From Mesorhizobium sp. CU3 (GTDB taxonomy: Bacteria; Pseudomonadota; Alphaproteobacteria; Rhizobiales; Rhizobiaceae): DNA of 64,000 nucleotides. Position numbers and translations under genes: made by a program. The notes beneath the pieces are model-generated. The model saw nothing but the letters and a program-made list of their open reading frames with translations. It was not told where the DNA came from and did no database searches. This document shows positions 18,501 through 28,317 of this stretch, in pieces. Numbering within the stretch: position 1 is the first letter of the stretch; each line of letters begins with the position of its first letter. The DNA is taken from NCBI RefSeq assembly GCF_006442965.1, contig NZ_VFWX01000001.1:620001-684000 (forward strand), read 5' to 3'.

Positions 18501-19925
18501 ATGCGTTACGAACGAGACATGCGCGGTTACGGGGCAAATCCGCCGGACCCGAAATGGCCGGGCGGCGCGCATGTCGCGGTGCAGTTCGTCGTCAATTACG
18601 AGGAAGGCGGCGAGAATTGCGTGCTGCATGGCGACAAGGCTTCCGAGGCCTTCCTGTCCGAGATCGTGGGCGCCGCGCCCTGGGTCGGCCAGCGCCACTG
18701 GAACATGGAATCGATCTATGAGTATGGCGCCCGTGCCGGCTTCTGGCGGCTCTACCGGCTGTTCACGGAAGCCGAGGTGCCGGTGACCTGCTACGGCGTC
18801 GCCACCGCGCTGGCGCGCTCGCCGGACCAGGTCGCCGCCATGCAGGAAGCCGGTTGGGAGATGGCCTCGCACGGGTTGCGCTGGATCGACTATCGCGACC
18901 ATGCGGCGGAAGACGAAAAGCGCGACCTCGATGAGGCGATCAAGCTGCATTACGAGGTGACCGGCGCGCGGCCAACCGGTTGGTACACCGGCCGCACCTC
19001 GGTCAACACTGTCCGTCTGGTCGCCGAGGAAGGCGGCTTCGACTATGTCTCCGACACCTATGACGACGAACTGCCCTACTGGTTCGACCGCGACGGGCTG
19101 GAGAAGCCGCAGCTCATCATCCCCTACACGCTCGACGCCAACGACATGCGCTTTGCCACGCCGCAGGGCTTCAATTCGGGCGACCAGTTCTTCACCTATC
19201 TGAAGGACAGCTTCGATACGCTCTATGCCGAGGGCCGGGACGGCCGGCCGCGCATGATGAACATCGGCCTGCATTGCCGTCTGGTCGGCCGTCCCGGCCG
19301 CGTCGCGGCGCTGAAGCGCTTCGTCGATTACGTGAAGTCGCATGACAAGGTGTGGCTGACGCGGCGCGTCGACATCGCAAAACACTGGCGCGAGACGCAT
19401 CCGTACCAGGCGGCGACGCTGCGGCCGTCGCGGATGGAGTTCGAGACCTTCGTGCATGCCTTCGGCGGCGTCTTCGAGCACTCGCCTTGGATCGCCGAGC
19501 GCGCCTACGAGCTGGAGCTCGGCCCCGCGCACGACAGCGCCGGCGGCCTGCACAACGCGCTCTGCCGCATCTTCCGATCGGCAAGCGAAGCCGAGCGTCT
19601 TTCTGTCCTCAACGCTCACCCCGATCTTGCCGGCAAGCTGGCCAAGGCCAAGCGGCTGACGCCGGAATCGGCCAAGGAGCAGGCCTCCGCCGGGCTCGAT
19701 GCGCTGACCGACGAGGAGCGCGAGCTGTTCTCGAAACTCAACGCCGCCTATGTCACCACTTTCGGCTTTCCCTTCATCATCGCGGTCAAGGGCAAGACCA
19801 AGGACGAGATCCTGGCGGAGTTCGAGGCGCGCATCGGCAACAGCCGCGGCGTCGAATTCGAAACCGCCTGCAGGCAGGTCGAACGCATCGCGCTGCTTCG
19901 GCTGAAGGACATGCTGCCGCTCTGA
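18501..19925 (+). CDS. Bifunctional allantoinase (PuuE) / OHCU decarboxylase (UraD)
   Basis: A 474-residue fusion of two consecutive purine-pathway enzymes. Residues ~1-305 are the metal-dependent polysaccharide-deacetylase-like allantoinase PuuE (RYERDMRGYGANPPDPKWP, SHGLRWIDYRD, TGWYTGRTSVNT). Residues ~315-474 are 2-oxo-4-hydroxy-4-carboxy-5-ureidoimidazoline decarboxylase, with the diagnostic NAHPDLAGKLA (catalytic H373) and TTFGFPFIIAVKG. UraD makes S-allantoin from OHCU and PuuE opens it to allantoate, so the fusion runs two successive steps but is ordered second-then-first. ATG 18501 follows AGGAG at 18491; upstream in-frame codons overlap the uraH promoter. Confidence 0.93.
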   Translation: MRYERDMRGYGANPPDPKWPGGAHVAVQFVVNYEEGGENCVLHGDKASEAFLSEIVGAAPWVGQRHWNMESIYEYGARAGFWRLYRLFTEAEVPVTCYGVATALARSPDQVAAMQEAGWEMASHGLRWIDYRDHAAEDEKRDLDEAIKLHYEVTGARPTGWYTGRTSVNTVRLVAEEGGFDYVSDTYDDELPYWFDRDGLEKPQLIIPYTLDANDMRFATPQGFNSGDQFFTYLKDSFDTLYAEGRDGRPRMMNIGLHCRLVGRPGRVAALKRFVDYVKSHDKVWLTRRVDIAKHWRETHPYQAATLRPSRMEFETFVHAFGGVFEHSPWIAERAYELELGPAHDSAGGLHNALCRIFRSASEAERLSVLNAHPDLAGKLAKAKRLTPESAKEQASAGLDALTDEERELFSKLNAAYVTTFGFPFIIAVKGKTKDEILAEFEARIGNSRGVEFETACRQVERIALLRLKDMLPL

Positions 19926-19972
19926 ATGTTGTTTTCAATTTTTCCTGAAATTGCTCTGAGGATCAGGACCCG

Positions 19973-20829
<857 letters not shown>

Positions 20830-20833
<4 letters not shown>

Positions 20834-21321
20834 GCCGCATCGTCGCCCAGCCATTGACCCGCAAGGGTTTCGCGCCGTTCGGCGACGTCATCGACAAGGG
20901 CGGCGACAACCGCTACCCGATCAATGCTGGCCGGGCGATGCGCTACCACGACCTCGCCACGGCGGAGGCGACCGGGCCGAACGCGCGCGTGCTGATCTCG
21001 ATGGTGCGCGGCACGCCCTATGAGATGCCGCTGAAGCTCACCATGGTCGAGCGCCACCCGTTCGGCAGCCAGGCTTTCGTCCCGCTGTCGCCGCGCCCGT
21101 TCCTGGTGGTCGTGTGCGATGACACGAAGGACGGCCCCGGGGTGCCGCACGCCTTCGTCGCCGGCCCCGGACAAGGCATCAACTACCGCCGCAACCTCTG
21201 GCACGGCGTGCTGACGCCGATCGGCGAGGAACAGGATTTTCTAATCGTCGACCGCGGCGGCGACGGCTCCAACCTCGAAGAGTTCTACTTCTCGCACCCC
21301 TACGAGATCCATCTTCCCTGA
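20830..21321 (+). CDS. allA: Ureidoglycolate lyase
   Basis: A 163-residue cupin-fold enzyme that splits S-ureidoglycolate into glyoxylate and urea, the last step of the ureide pathway. Family features: QPLTRKGFAPFGDVID at the N terminus, the METHxx-like stretch VERHPFGSQAFVPLS, and GQGINYRRNLWHGVLTPI near the C terminus, with the conserved WHG histidine. The GTG start at 20830 overlaps the upstream TGA (GTGA) and gives the normal family length. Urea and glyoxylate would go on to urease and to the glycerate route, the latter possibly via the glycerate kinase at 3.6 kb. Confidence 0.92.
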
Positions 21322-21337
21322 AGGGTTCTTTTCTCCA

Positions 21338-21931
<594 letters not shown>

Positions 21932-21953
21932 CCCTTTGGCAGCCGTCTTGATT

Positions 21954-21972
21954 TGCCACCTTTATGGTGGCA
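21954..21972. promoter_or_regulatory. Palindromic operator upstream of mqsRA
   Basis: TGCCACC-TTTAT-GGTGGCA is a perfect 7-bp inverted repeat that ends 9 nt before the mqsR start codon. MqsA antitoxins bind palindromes in their own promoter through their C-terminal helix-turn-helix, so this is the natural autoregulation site. It also covers an earlier in-frame ATG at 21964, which argues for the start at 21982. Confidence 0.6.
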
Positions 21973-21981
21973 TATTTGGGC

Positions 21982-22287
21982 ATGGAGAAACGCAGGCCTA
22001 CCTACGATCTTGACGCGATCAAGACAACGTTCGGGTCTGCGGACACGCTGGCGATCACAACATCCGCATTGCGCGATGCTATCGGCCTTGGCTTCGATCG
22101 CGCCGGCATCGTCGAGGTGATCGGCGACATGACACGCAAGATGTTCGTGAAGTCGATGACGACTTTCGCGGATCATCGGGTCTGGCAGGACGTTTACTAC
22201 GTGCCGGCGCGCGACGTCGTTCTCTATGTGAAATTCCAGGCGGATGTCGTGACCGAATTCACGGTCATGGCGTTCAAGGAGAAATGA
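21982..22287 (+). CDS. mqsR: MqsR family mRNA-interferase toxin
   Basis: A 101-residue toxin of the RelE-like MqsR family, ribonucleases that cut mRNA mainly at GCU. It matches E. coli MqsR along its length: MEKRRPTYDLD at the start, KSMTTFADHRVWQDVY in the middle, and the FKEK end. The catalytic trio is retained as K57, Q69 and Y82 (K56, Q68, Y81 in E. coli). The start at ATG 21982 gives this alignment and keeps the promoter palindrome outside the gene. The toxin-first order is typical of mqsRA, and the antitoxin ATG follows 1 nt after the stop. Confidence 0.9.
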   Translation: MEKRRPTYDLDAIKTTFGSADTLAITTSALRDAIGLGFDRAGIVEVIGDMTRKMFVKSMTTFADHRVWQDVYYVPARDVVLYVKFQADVVTEFTVMAFKEK

Positions 22288-22288
22288 C

Positions 22289-22702
22289 ATGGCGGCAAGA
22301 CAACTTAGCGAAACGATGATCTCCCCTGAAACAGGAGAAACCCTGACGCGCGACGTTCGTCCGTTTACAGTGACCTACAAGGGCGAAAGCATGACGGTCG
22401 ACCTGCCGGGCTATTATCCGGCTTCGCAGGGCGAAGGCGTGCATGTGGGAGACGACATGGTTGCCACCGATGCGGCTCTCCGAATTCTGAAGGAGAAAGT
22501 CGATGGCGTGCCAGCGCCGGAAACCATCCGGCGTATGCGCACGAAGCTCAAACTGTCACAGCGTGAGGCAGGATCTCTGTTCAAGGTCGGCGAGAATGCC
22601 TTCGACAAGTATGAGCGCGGGCTGATCGAGCCGAGTGGCCCGACCATTCAGCTGATGACGCTGCTCGAAAAGCACCCCGAGCTGCTGGATGAATTGCGCT
22701 AA
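22289..22702 (+). CDS. mqsA: MqsA-like antitoxin lacking the zinc-binding cysteines
   Basis: A 137-residue antitoxin. The C-terminal half (~70-137) is an HTH_XRE domain close to E. coli MqsA (TIRRMRTKLKLSQREAGSLF, NAFDKYERG, LLEKHPELLDELR). The N-terminal toxin-binding half keeps the general layout (SPETGETL, VTYKGESMTVDLPGYYPA), but none of the four cysteines that hold zinc in E. coli MqsA is present; the whole protein has no cysteine. It therefore probably folds without zinc, a real difference from the model system. AAGGAG at 22276-22281 serves as ribosome-binding site. Confidence 0.87.
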   Translation: MAARQLSETMISPETGETLTRDVRPFTVTYKGESMTVDLPGYYPASQGEGVHVGDDMVATDAALRILKEKVDGVPAPETIRRMRTKLKLSQREAGSLFKVGENAFDKYERGLIEPSGPTIQLMTLLEKHPELLDELR

Positions 22703-22772
22703 CGGCCCAGGTCGCATTTTTTGATGCTCCAGTCGCGAATGGCGATTGAAAGTCGCCACGTCGCGGAGCGTT

Positions 22773-24767
22773 ATGCGGCCCATGAAAACCGTCACCGAAT
22801 TCCCTCGAAAAGTCGTCGAAATTCCCGATATGGGCATCGTCATGCCGGATGGCTGCCGGCTGTCGGCGCGCATCTGGATGCCCGAGGATGCCGGCGACGA
22901 TCCGGTGCCGGCTATCCTCGAGCATCTGCCCTACCGCAAGCGCGACGGCACCATTTTTCGCGACCAGCTCACCCATCCCTATTTCGCCGGCCACGGCTAC
23001 GCCTCGATCCGCGTCGACATGCGCGGCAATGGCGATTCCGAAGGGCTGATGGACGACGAATATTCCGAGCAGGAACTGCAGGACGCGTGCGACGTCATCG
23101 CCTGGGCTGCCAGCCAGCCCTGGTGCAACGGCAATGTCGGCATGATGGGCATTTCCTGGGGCGGCTTCAACTGCCTGCAGGTGGCGGCAAAGCAGCCGCC
23201 GGCGCTGAAGGCGGTGATCAGCCTGTGCTCGACCGTCGACCGCTATGCCGACGACATCCACTACAAGGGCGGCTGTCTTTTGCTGGAAAATTTCGGCTGG
23301 GCCTCGACGATGCTGTCCTATTCGTCGCGGCCGCCGGACCCGCTGATTGCCGGCGGCAACCGCTGGCGCGATCTGTGGCTGAGCCGGCTGGAGAACCAGC
23401 CTTTCCTTCTGCCGCTCTGGCTTAGCCATCAGCATCGCGACGCTTATTGGAAGCGCGGCTCGATCTGCGAGGATTTTTCGGCCGTGAAGGCTGCCGTGCT
23501 CTCGATCGGCGGCTGGCATGACGGCTACCGCAACACGATCTCGCACCTCGTCAGCAACATCCAGTCGCCGGTCAAAGGCATCGTCGGCCCGTGGATCCAT
23601 AAATACCCGCATTACGCCGGGCCTCAGCCGGCCATCGGCTTCCTGCAGGAAGCACTGCGCTGGTGGGACCGCTGGCTGAAGGGCGCATCAACCGGCGTCG
23701 AGGCCGATCCCGATTATCGCGCCTATGTCATGGACAGCGTGCGGCCTACGCGCTGGCATCCGGAGCGGCCGGGGCGCTGGGTGGCGGAACAGGAATGGCC
23801 ATCCCCCAGAATTAAGGTCGAGGCGATCGAGCTCATTGCCGACGGCGCCAAGCCCTCGATCGTCGCTTCGCCGCAGACATGCGGTCTTGCCGGCGGTGAA
23901 TATTTCCCGTTCACCTTCGGGCCGGAACTGCCGGGCGATCAGCGGCCCGACGATGCGCTGTCGGTGTGCTTCGACCAGCAGGAGCTCAACGAAGCGATCG
24001 ACATCGTCGGCGCGCCGGAGCTTGAGGTCCAGCTCACCTCCGATCGGCCCCAGGCCAACATCGCGGTGCGCCTGTGCGACGTGCATCCCGACGGCGCCTC
24101 GGAATTGATCTCCTACGGCGTGCTCAATCTCACGCATCGCAAGTCGCACGAGTTCCCCGAGGCGCTGGTCCCTGGCGAGACGGTTTCGGCGCGTGTCGTG
24201 CTCGACCAGTGCGCCTATCGCGTGCCGGCCGGCCACAAATTGCGCGTCGCCGTTTCGACCGCTTACTGGCCGATGATCTGGCCCTCGCCGGAGCCGGTCC
24301 GGCTCGATGTCGCAAAGGCGACACTGAGGCTGCCGCTGCGCCCGCTGGCCAAATCGAACGAGGTTTCCTTCCCCGAGCCGGAAGGCGCGACGCCCTGGGC
24401 GACCGAGACGGTCCGGCCGACCAGTTCCGAACGGCATATCGAGCGCGATGAGAAGAGTGGGCTCGTCACGCTCGCTATCACGGACGATTTCGGCGAGGTG
24501 CGCGATCTCGAGCATGGGCTCATCCACGGCAGCATCGTGCGGGAAACATGGGCGATCCATCCCGACGATCCGACATCCGCGACGGGCCGCACCCATTGGA
24601 CGCAGACTTTCCTGCGCAACGAGTGGTCGGTGCGGACCGAGACCTTCGCCGAGATAAGCTGCGACGCGCAAAATTTCATCCTCAGCGCCAGAATCGAGGC
24701 CTATGAGGGCGAAAAGCTCGTCTTTGCGCGCGATTTCGAGCAGAAAGTCCCCCGCGACCTCGTCTGA
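22773..24767 (+). CDS. CocE/NonD family serine hydrolase
   Basis: A 664-residue alpha/beta hydrolase of the X-Pro dipeptidyl-peptidase S15/CocE class. N-terminal hydrolase core: MPDGCRLSARIWMPEDA, the RVDMRGNGDSEG strand, and the nucleophile elbow GISWGG (serine near residue 134). A C-terminal jelly-roll (about 400 onward) is typical of CocE/NonD. These enzymes cleave esters or amides of acylated substrates; no signal peptide is seen, so it should be cytoplasmic. The ATG at 22773 has GGAG about 6 nt upstream. Placed just ahead of a peptide-type ABC importer, it may process the imported compound, but the substrate is not identifiable. Confidence 0.88.
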   Translation: MRPMKTVTEFPRKVVEIPDMGIVMPDGCRLSARIWMPEDAGDDPVPAILEHLPYRKRDGTIFRDQLTHPYFAGHGYASIRVDMRGNGDSEGLMDDEYSEQELQDACDVIAWAASQPWCNGNVGMMGISWGGFNCLQVAAKQPPALKAVISLCSTVDRYADDIHYKGGCLLLENFGWASTMLSYSSRPPDPLIAGGNRWRDLWLSRLENQPFLLPLWLSHQHRDAYWKRGSICEDFSAVKAAVLSIGGWHDGYRNTISHLVSNIQSPVKGIVGPWIHKYPHYAGPQPAIGFLQEALRWWDRWLKGASTGVEADPDYRAYVMDSVRPTRWHPERPGRWVAEQEWPSPRIKVEAIELIADGAKPSIVASPQTCGLAGGEYFPFTFGPELPGDQRPDDALSVCFDQQELNEAIDIVGAPELEVQLTSDRPQANIAVRLCDVHPDGASELISYGVLNLTHRKSHEFPEALVPGETVSARVVLDQCAYRVPAGHKLRVAVSTAYWPMIWPSPEPVRLDVAKATLRLPLRPLAKSNEVSFPEPEGATPWATETVRPTSSERHIERDEKSGLVTLAITDDFGEVRDLEHGLIHGSIVRETWAIHPDDPTSATGRTHWTQTFLRNEWSVRTETFAEISCDAQNFILSARIEAYEGEKLVFARDFEQKVPRDLV

Positions 24768-24917
24768 GGCGCTGGCAGGATTGGTCCAAATGCGACGCGC
24801 CATTTACGCCACGGCATGTCGCATTCGGTCTTGCTTACAGCTTTCCGTTGCGGTCATTATCTCCTCAACAAGTAAGAAACGACCATAAGGTCGGACCATC
24901 CAGAGTGAGGAACCATA

Positions 24918-26504
24918 ATGTCTAACGAACTCGACTATCTCAGCCGTCGTGTCGCTGCCGGAAAGCTCAGCCGCCGCGACTTTCTTGGCCGTGCCGCGGC
25001 CCTCGGCATCTCTGCTCCGTTCGCCAACTCGCTGCTTTCGAGCGCAGCGCGCGCGGCCGGCCCGGTCAAGGGCGGCACGCTGAAGGCCGGCCTGGTCGGC
25101 GGTGAATCCACCAACAGCCTCGACCCTGCTCTGATGATGACGCAGGTGCCGTTCGCCTTCGGCAAATGCTGGGGTGAAATGATCGTCGAGCTGTCTCCCG
25201 AGGGCAAGCTCGAGAACCGCATCGCCGAGGAGATCGGTTCCTCCAAGGACGCCAAGGTCTGGACGCTGAAGATCCGCGACGGCGTCGAGTTCCACAACGG
25301 CAAGACCGTGACCGCCGACGACGTCGCCGCCACGCTCGAGCGTCACTCCGACGAGAAGTCGAAGTCCGGCGCGCTGGGCTACATGAAGGGCATCGAAACC
25401 ATCAAGGCCAATGGCAAGGAAGTGGTGCTGACGCTCAAGGAGGCCAATGCCGACCTTCCCTACCTGCTGAGCGACTACCACCTGATCGTCCAGCCGAATG
25501 GCGGCAAGGACAAGCCGGATGCCGGCATCTCGGCAGGCCCGTATGTCGTCAAGACTAACGAGCCCGGCGTGCGCCATGTCGGCGAGCGCTTCGCCAACTA
25601 CTGGCAAGGCGACAAGATGGGCCATGCCGACCAGATCGAGGTCGTCGTCATCAACGACGCGACGGCGCGCACGGCGGCTTTGCAGGGCGGCCAGGTCAAC
25701 ATGATCAACCGCGTCGAGCCGAAGATCGTCGACCTGATCAAGCGCGTGCCGGGCGTCACCATCCGCAACCATGCCGGCCCCGGCCATTACGTGTTCATCA
25801 TGCATTGCAACACGGCGCCGTTCGACAACAACGACCTCAGGATGGCGCTGAAGCTGGCGATCGACCGTGAAGAGATGCTGAACAAGGTGCTGCGCGGCTA
25901 CGGCTCGCTCGGCAACGACTTCCCGATCAATTCGTCCTATCCGCTGTTCACCGAGATCGAGCAGCGCAAATACGATCCTGACAAGGCCAAGTTCCACTAC
26001 AAGAAGTCAGGCCATGACGGCACTGTGCTCTTGAGGACCTCGGATGTCGCCTTCCCGGGCGCCGTCGATGCCTCGCAGCTCTTCCAGCAGAGCGCGGCCA
26101 AGGCCGGGATCAAGATCGAGCTCAAGCGCGAGCCCGGCGACGGCTACTGGAACGAGGTCTGGAACAAGCAGCCCTTCTGCGCCTCCTATTGGGGCGGCCG
26201 CTCGACCCAGGATCAGATGTACTCGACTGCCTATCTGTCGAGCGCCGACTGGAACGACACGCGTTTCAAGCGCCCGGACTTCGACAAGATGGTGCTTGCG
26301 GCGCGCGCCGAACTCGACGAGGCCAAGCGCAAGGCGATGTATCACGACATGGCCGTCATGGTGCGCGACGAGGGCGGCCTGATCTTGCCGATGTTCAATC
26401 AGTTCATCGACGCCACCGGCGCCAAGGTCGATGGCTGGGTCGACGATCCGCATCAGGAACTGATGAACGGCTACGCGTTGGCGAAGTGCTGGCTGCAGGC
26501 CTGA
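24918..26504 (+). CDS. ABC transporter substrate-binding protein, family 5 (peptide/opine type), Tat-exported
   Basis: A 528-residue SBP_bac_5 protein. It begins with a twin-arginine signal (SRRDFLGRAAALG at ~18-30) and a hydrophobic stretch ending in an AARAA cleavage region, so it is exported folded to the periplasm. The mature part has GGTLKAGLVGG at the start, the WTLKIRDGVEFHNGKTVTADD signature of dipeptide/oligopeptide/opine binders (split here), and AIDREEMLNKVLRGYG. A 150-bp untranslated region with GAGGAACC before the ATG suggests its own promoter. It is first of a four-gene importer operon. The ligand could be a peptide, glutathione, an opine or an acylated compound. Confidence 0.92.
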   Translation: MSNELDYLSRRVAAGKLSRRDFLGRAAALGISAPFANSLLSSAARAAGPVKGGTLKAGLVGGESTNSLDPALMMTQVPFAFGKCWGEMIVELSPEGKLENRIAEEIGSSKDAKVWTLKIRDGVEFHNGKTVTADDVAATLERHSDEKSKSGALGYMKGIETIKANGKEVVLTLKEANADLPYLLSDYHLIVQPNGGKDKPDAGISAGPYVVKTNEPGVRHVGERFANYWQGDKMGHADQIEVVVINDATARTAALQGGQVNMINRVEPKIVDLIKRVPGVTIRNHAGPGHYVFIMHCNTAPFDNNDLRMALKLAIDREEMLNKVLRGYGSLGNDFPINSSYPLFTEIEQRKYDPDKAKFHYKKSGHDGTVLLRTSDVAFPGAVDASQLFQQSAAKAGIKIELKREPGDGYWNEVWNKQPFCASYWGGRSTQDQMYSTAYLSSADWNDTRFKRPDFDKMVLAARAELDEAKRKAMYHDMAVMVRDEGGLILPMFNQFIDATGAKVDGWVDDPHQELMNGYALAKCWLQA

Positions 26505-26520
26505 GTCCGGCTTTGCAGAG

Positions 26521-27480
26521 ATGTCCGCACCCATCGTGAAGCTAATTGCCCAGCGCGTTGCGCTGGGCATCCTCCTTCTGTTGGCCGTTTCGGTCCTGAT
26601 CTTCGCCGGCACCCAGATCCTCCCCGGCGACGTCGCGCAAGCCATTCTCGGACAGTCGGCGACGCCGGAGTCGCTCGCCAATCTGCGCGAGCAGCTCGGG
26701 CTCAACCAGCCTGCCTATATCCGCTACTTCCATTGGCTGGGCGGCGTGCTGACCGGCGACCTCGGCACCGCCATGTCGAGCGGACAGGACATTGCGACAT
26801 CGATCAAGGAACGGCTTTGGAACACTCTGTTCCTCGCCTTCTGGGCGGCGATCGTGGCCATTCCGCTGGCGATCATCCTAGGCCTGATCGCGGTGCGCTA
26901 CCGCAATGGCTGGATAGACAAGCTGATCTCCGGCCTGGCGCTGGCTTCAACCTCATTTCCAGAGTTCTTCATCGGCTACCTGCTGGTTTATTTCTTCGCC
27001 GTGAAATGGCAGATCTTCCCGGCCATCTCGACGGTCTATGACGAGATGTCGTTCGGCGAGCGCATGCAGGCGATCGTGCTGCCGGCGACGGCGCTGACGC
27101 TGGTGGTGCTTGCGCATATGATGCGCATGACGCGCGCGGCGATCCTCAACGTCATGCAGTCGGCCTATGTCGAGACGGCGGAGCTCAAGGGGCTCTCGGC
27201 CTTCGCGGTGATCCGCAAGCATGCCTTCCCTAACGCGATCGCGCCGATCATCAACGTCGTCATGCTGAACCTTGCCTATCTGGTGGTCGGCGTCGTCGTC
27301 GTCGAGGTGATCTTCGTCTATCCCGGCATGGGGCAATATCTCGTCGATCACGTCACCAAGCGCGACGTGCCGGTCGTGCAGGCGGTCGGCCTGATCTTCG
27401 CCGCCGTTTATATCAGCCTCAACATCATCGCGGACATTGCGGCGATCGTCGCCAATCCGCGCCTCAGACATCCGAAATAG
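26521..27480 (+). CDS. Peptide-type ABC transporter permease (DppB-like)
   Basis: A 319-residue inner-membrane permease with the N-terminal helix LGILLLLAVSVLIFAGTQILPG and GDVAQAILGQSATPE of DppB/OppB proteins, then five further helices. The EAA loop contacting the ATPase is ETAELKGLSAFAVIRKHAFPNA (in two parts, about residue 222). It lies 16 nt after the binding-protein gene and 12 nt before the second permease, in one operon. Confidence 0.92.
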   Translation: MSAPIVKLIAQRVALGILLLLAVSVLIFAGTQILPGDVAQAILGQSATPESLANLREQLGLNQPAYIRYFHWLGGVLTGDLGTAMSSGQDIATSIKERLWNTLFLAFWAAIVAIPLAIILGLIAVRYRNGWIDKLISGLALASTSFPEFFIGYLLVYFFAVKWQIFPAISTVYDEMSFGERMQAIVLPATALTLVVLAHMMRMTRAAILNVMQSAYVETAELKGLSAFAVIRKHAFPNAIAPIINVVMLNLAYLVVGVVVVEVIFVYPGMGQYLVDHVTKRDVPVVQAVGLIFAAVYISLNIIADIAAIVANPRLRHPK

Positions 27481-27492
27481 GGAGCGGCCGAT

Positions 27493-28317
27493 ATGCTCGA
27501 TATCAGACGCATCCCTATCGCGGCGCTGATCGGCCTGGTGCTGACGACGCTGTTCGTTCTGGCGGCTGTCTTCGCGCCCTTGATAGCGCCGCACGGCAAC
27601 GCCGAGATCGTCGGCGACGTGTGGGAGCCGATGTCGTCGGCGCACTGGCTGGGCACCGACAATCTCGGTCGTGATCTTCTGTCGCGCCTGATCTACGGCG
27701 CCCGCATCACGCTGTTCATCGCCGTGCTGGCGACGGCGCTGTCCTTCTCGCTCGGCGCCATACTCGGTTTCTCGGCGGCGGTGTTCGGCGGCTGGTTCGA
27801 CACCATCCTGTCGCGCCTCGTCGACCTCCTGATGTCGATCCCGACGCTGATCATGGGCCTGGTGGTGCTGTCGGTGCTGCCCTCCAACCTGGTGACGCTG
27901 ATCCTGGTGATGGGCATCCTCGACTCCACCCGCGTCTACCGCCTGTCGCGCGCGGTCGCCGTCGACATCAACGTCATGGATTATGTCGAGGCGGCGAAGC
28001 TGCGCGGCGAAGGCAGCGGCTGGATCATCTTCCGCGAGATCCTGCCCAACGCGCTGTCGCCGCTCGTCTCTGAACTCGGGCTGCGCTTCATCTACGCCGT
28101 GCTCTTCCTGTCGACGCTGTCCTTCCTCGGCCTCGGCGTGCAACCGCCGGACGCCGACTGGGGCGGCATGGTCAAGGAAAACAAGGACGGCATCGTGTTC
28201 GGCATTCCGGCGGCGCTGATCCCGGCGGCTGCGATCGCCGCACTTGCGATCTCGGTCAATCTCGTCGCCGACTGGGTGCTCAACCGCACGACCAGCCTGA
28301 AGGGAGGACGCGGCTGA
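27493..28317 (+). CDS. Peptide-type ABC transporter permease (DppC-like)
   Basis: A 274-residue permease of the DppC/OppC type, pairing with the upstream DppB-like protein. Marks: the N-terminal helix LIGLVLTTLFVLAAVFAPLIAPH, HWLGTDNLGRDLLSRLIYGAR (family signature, split here), and the EAA loop EAAKLRGEGSGWIIFREILPN. A GGGAGCGG element precedes the ATG. Its stop overlaps the ATPase start as TGATG. Confidence 0.92.
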   Translation: MLDIRRIPIAALIGLVLTTLFVLAAVFAPLIAPHGNAEIVGDVWEPMSSAHWLGTDNLGRDLLSRLIYGARITLFIAVLATALSFSLGAILGFSAAVFGGWFDTILSRLVDLLMSIPTLIMGLVVLSVLPSNLVTLILVMGILDSTRVYRLSRAVAVDINVMDYVEAAKLRGEGSGWIIFREILPNALSPLVSELGLRFIYAVLFLSTLSFLGLGVQPPDADWGGMVKENKDGIVFGIPAALIPAAAIAALAISVNLVADWVLNRTTSLKGGRG

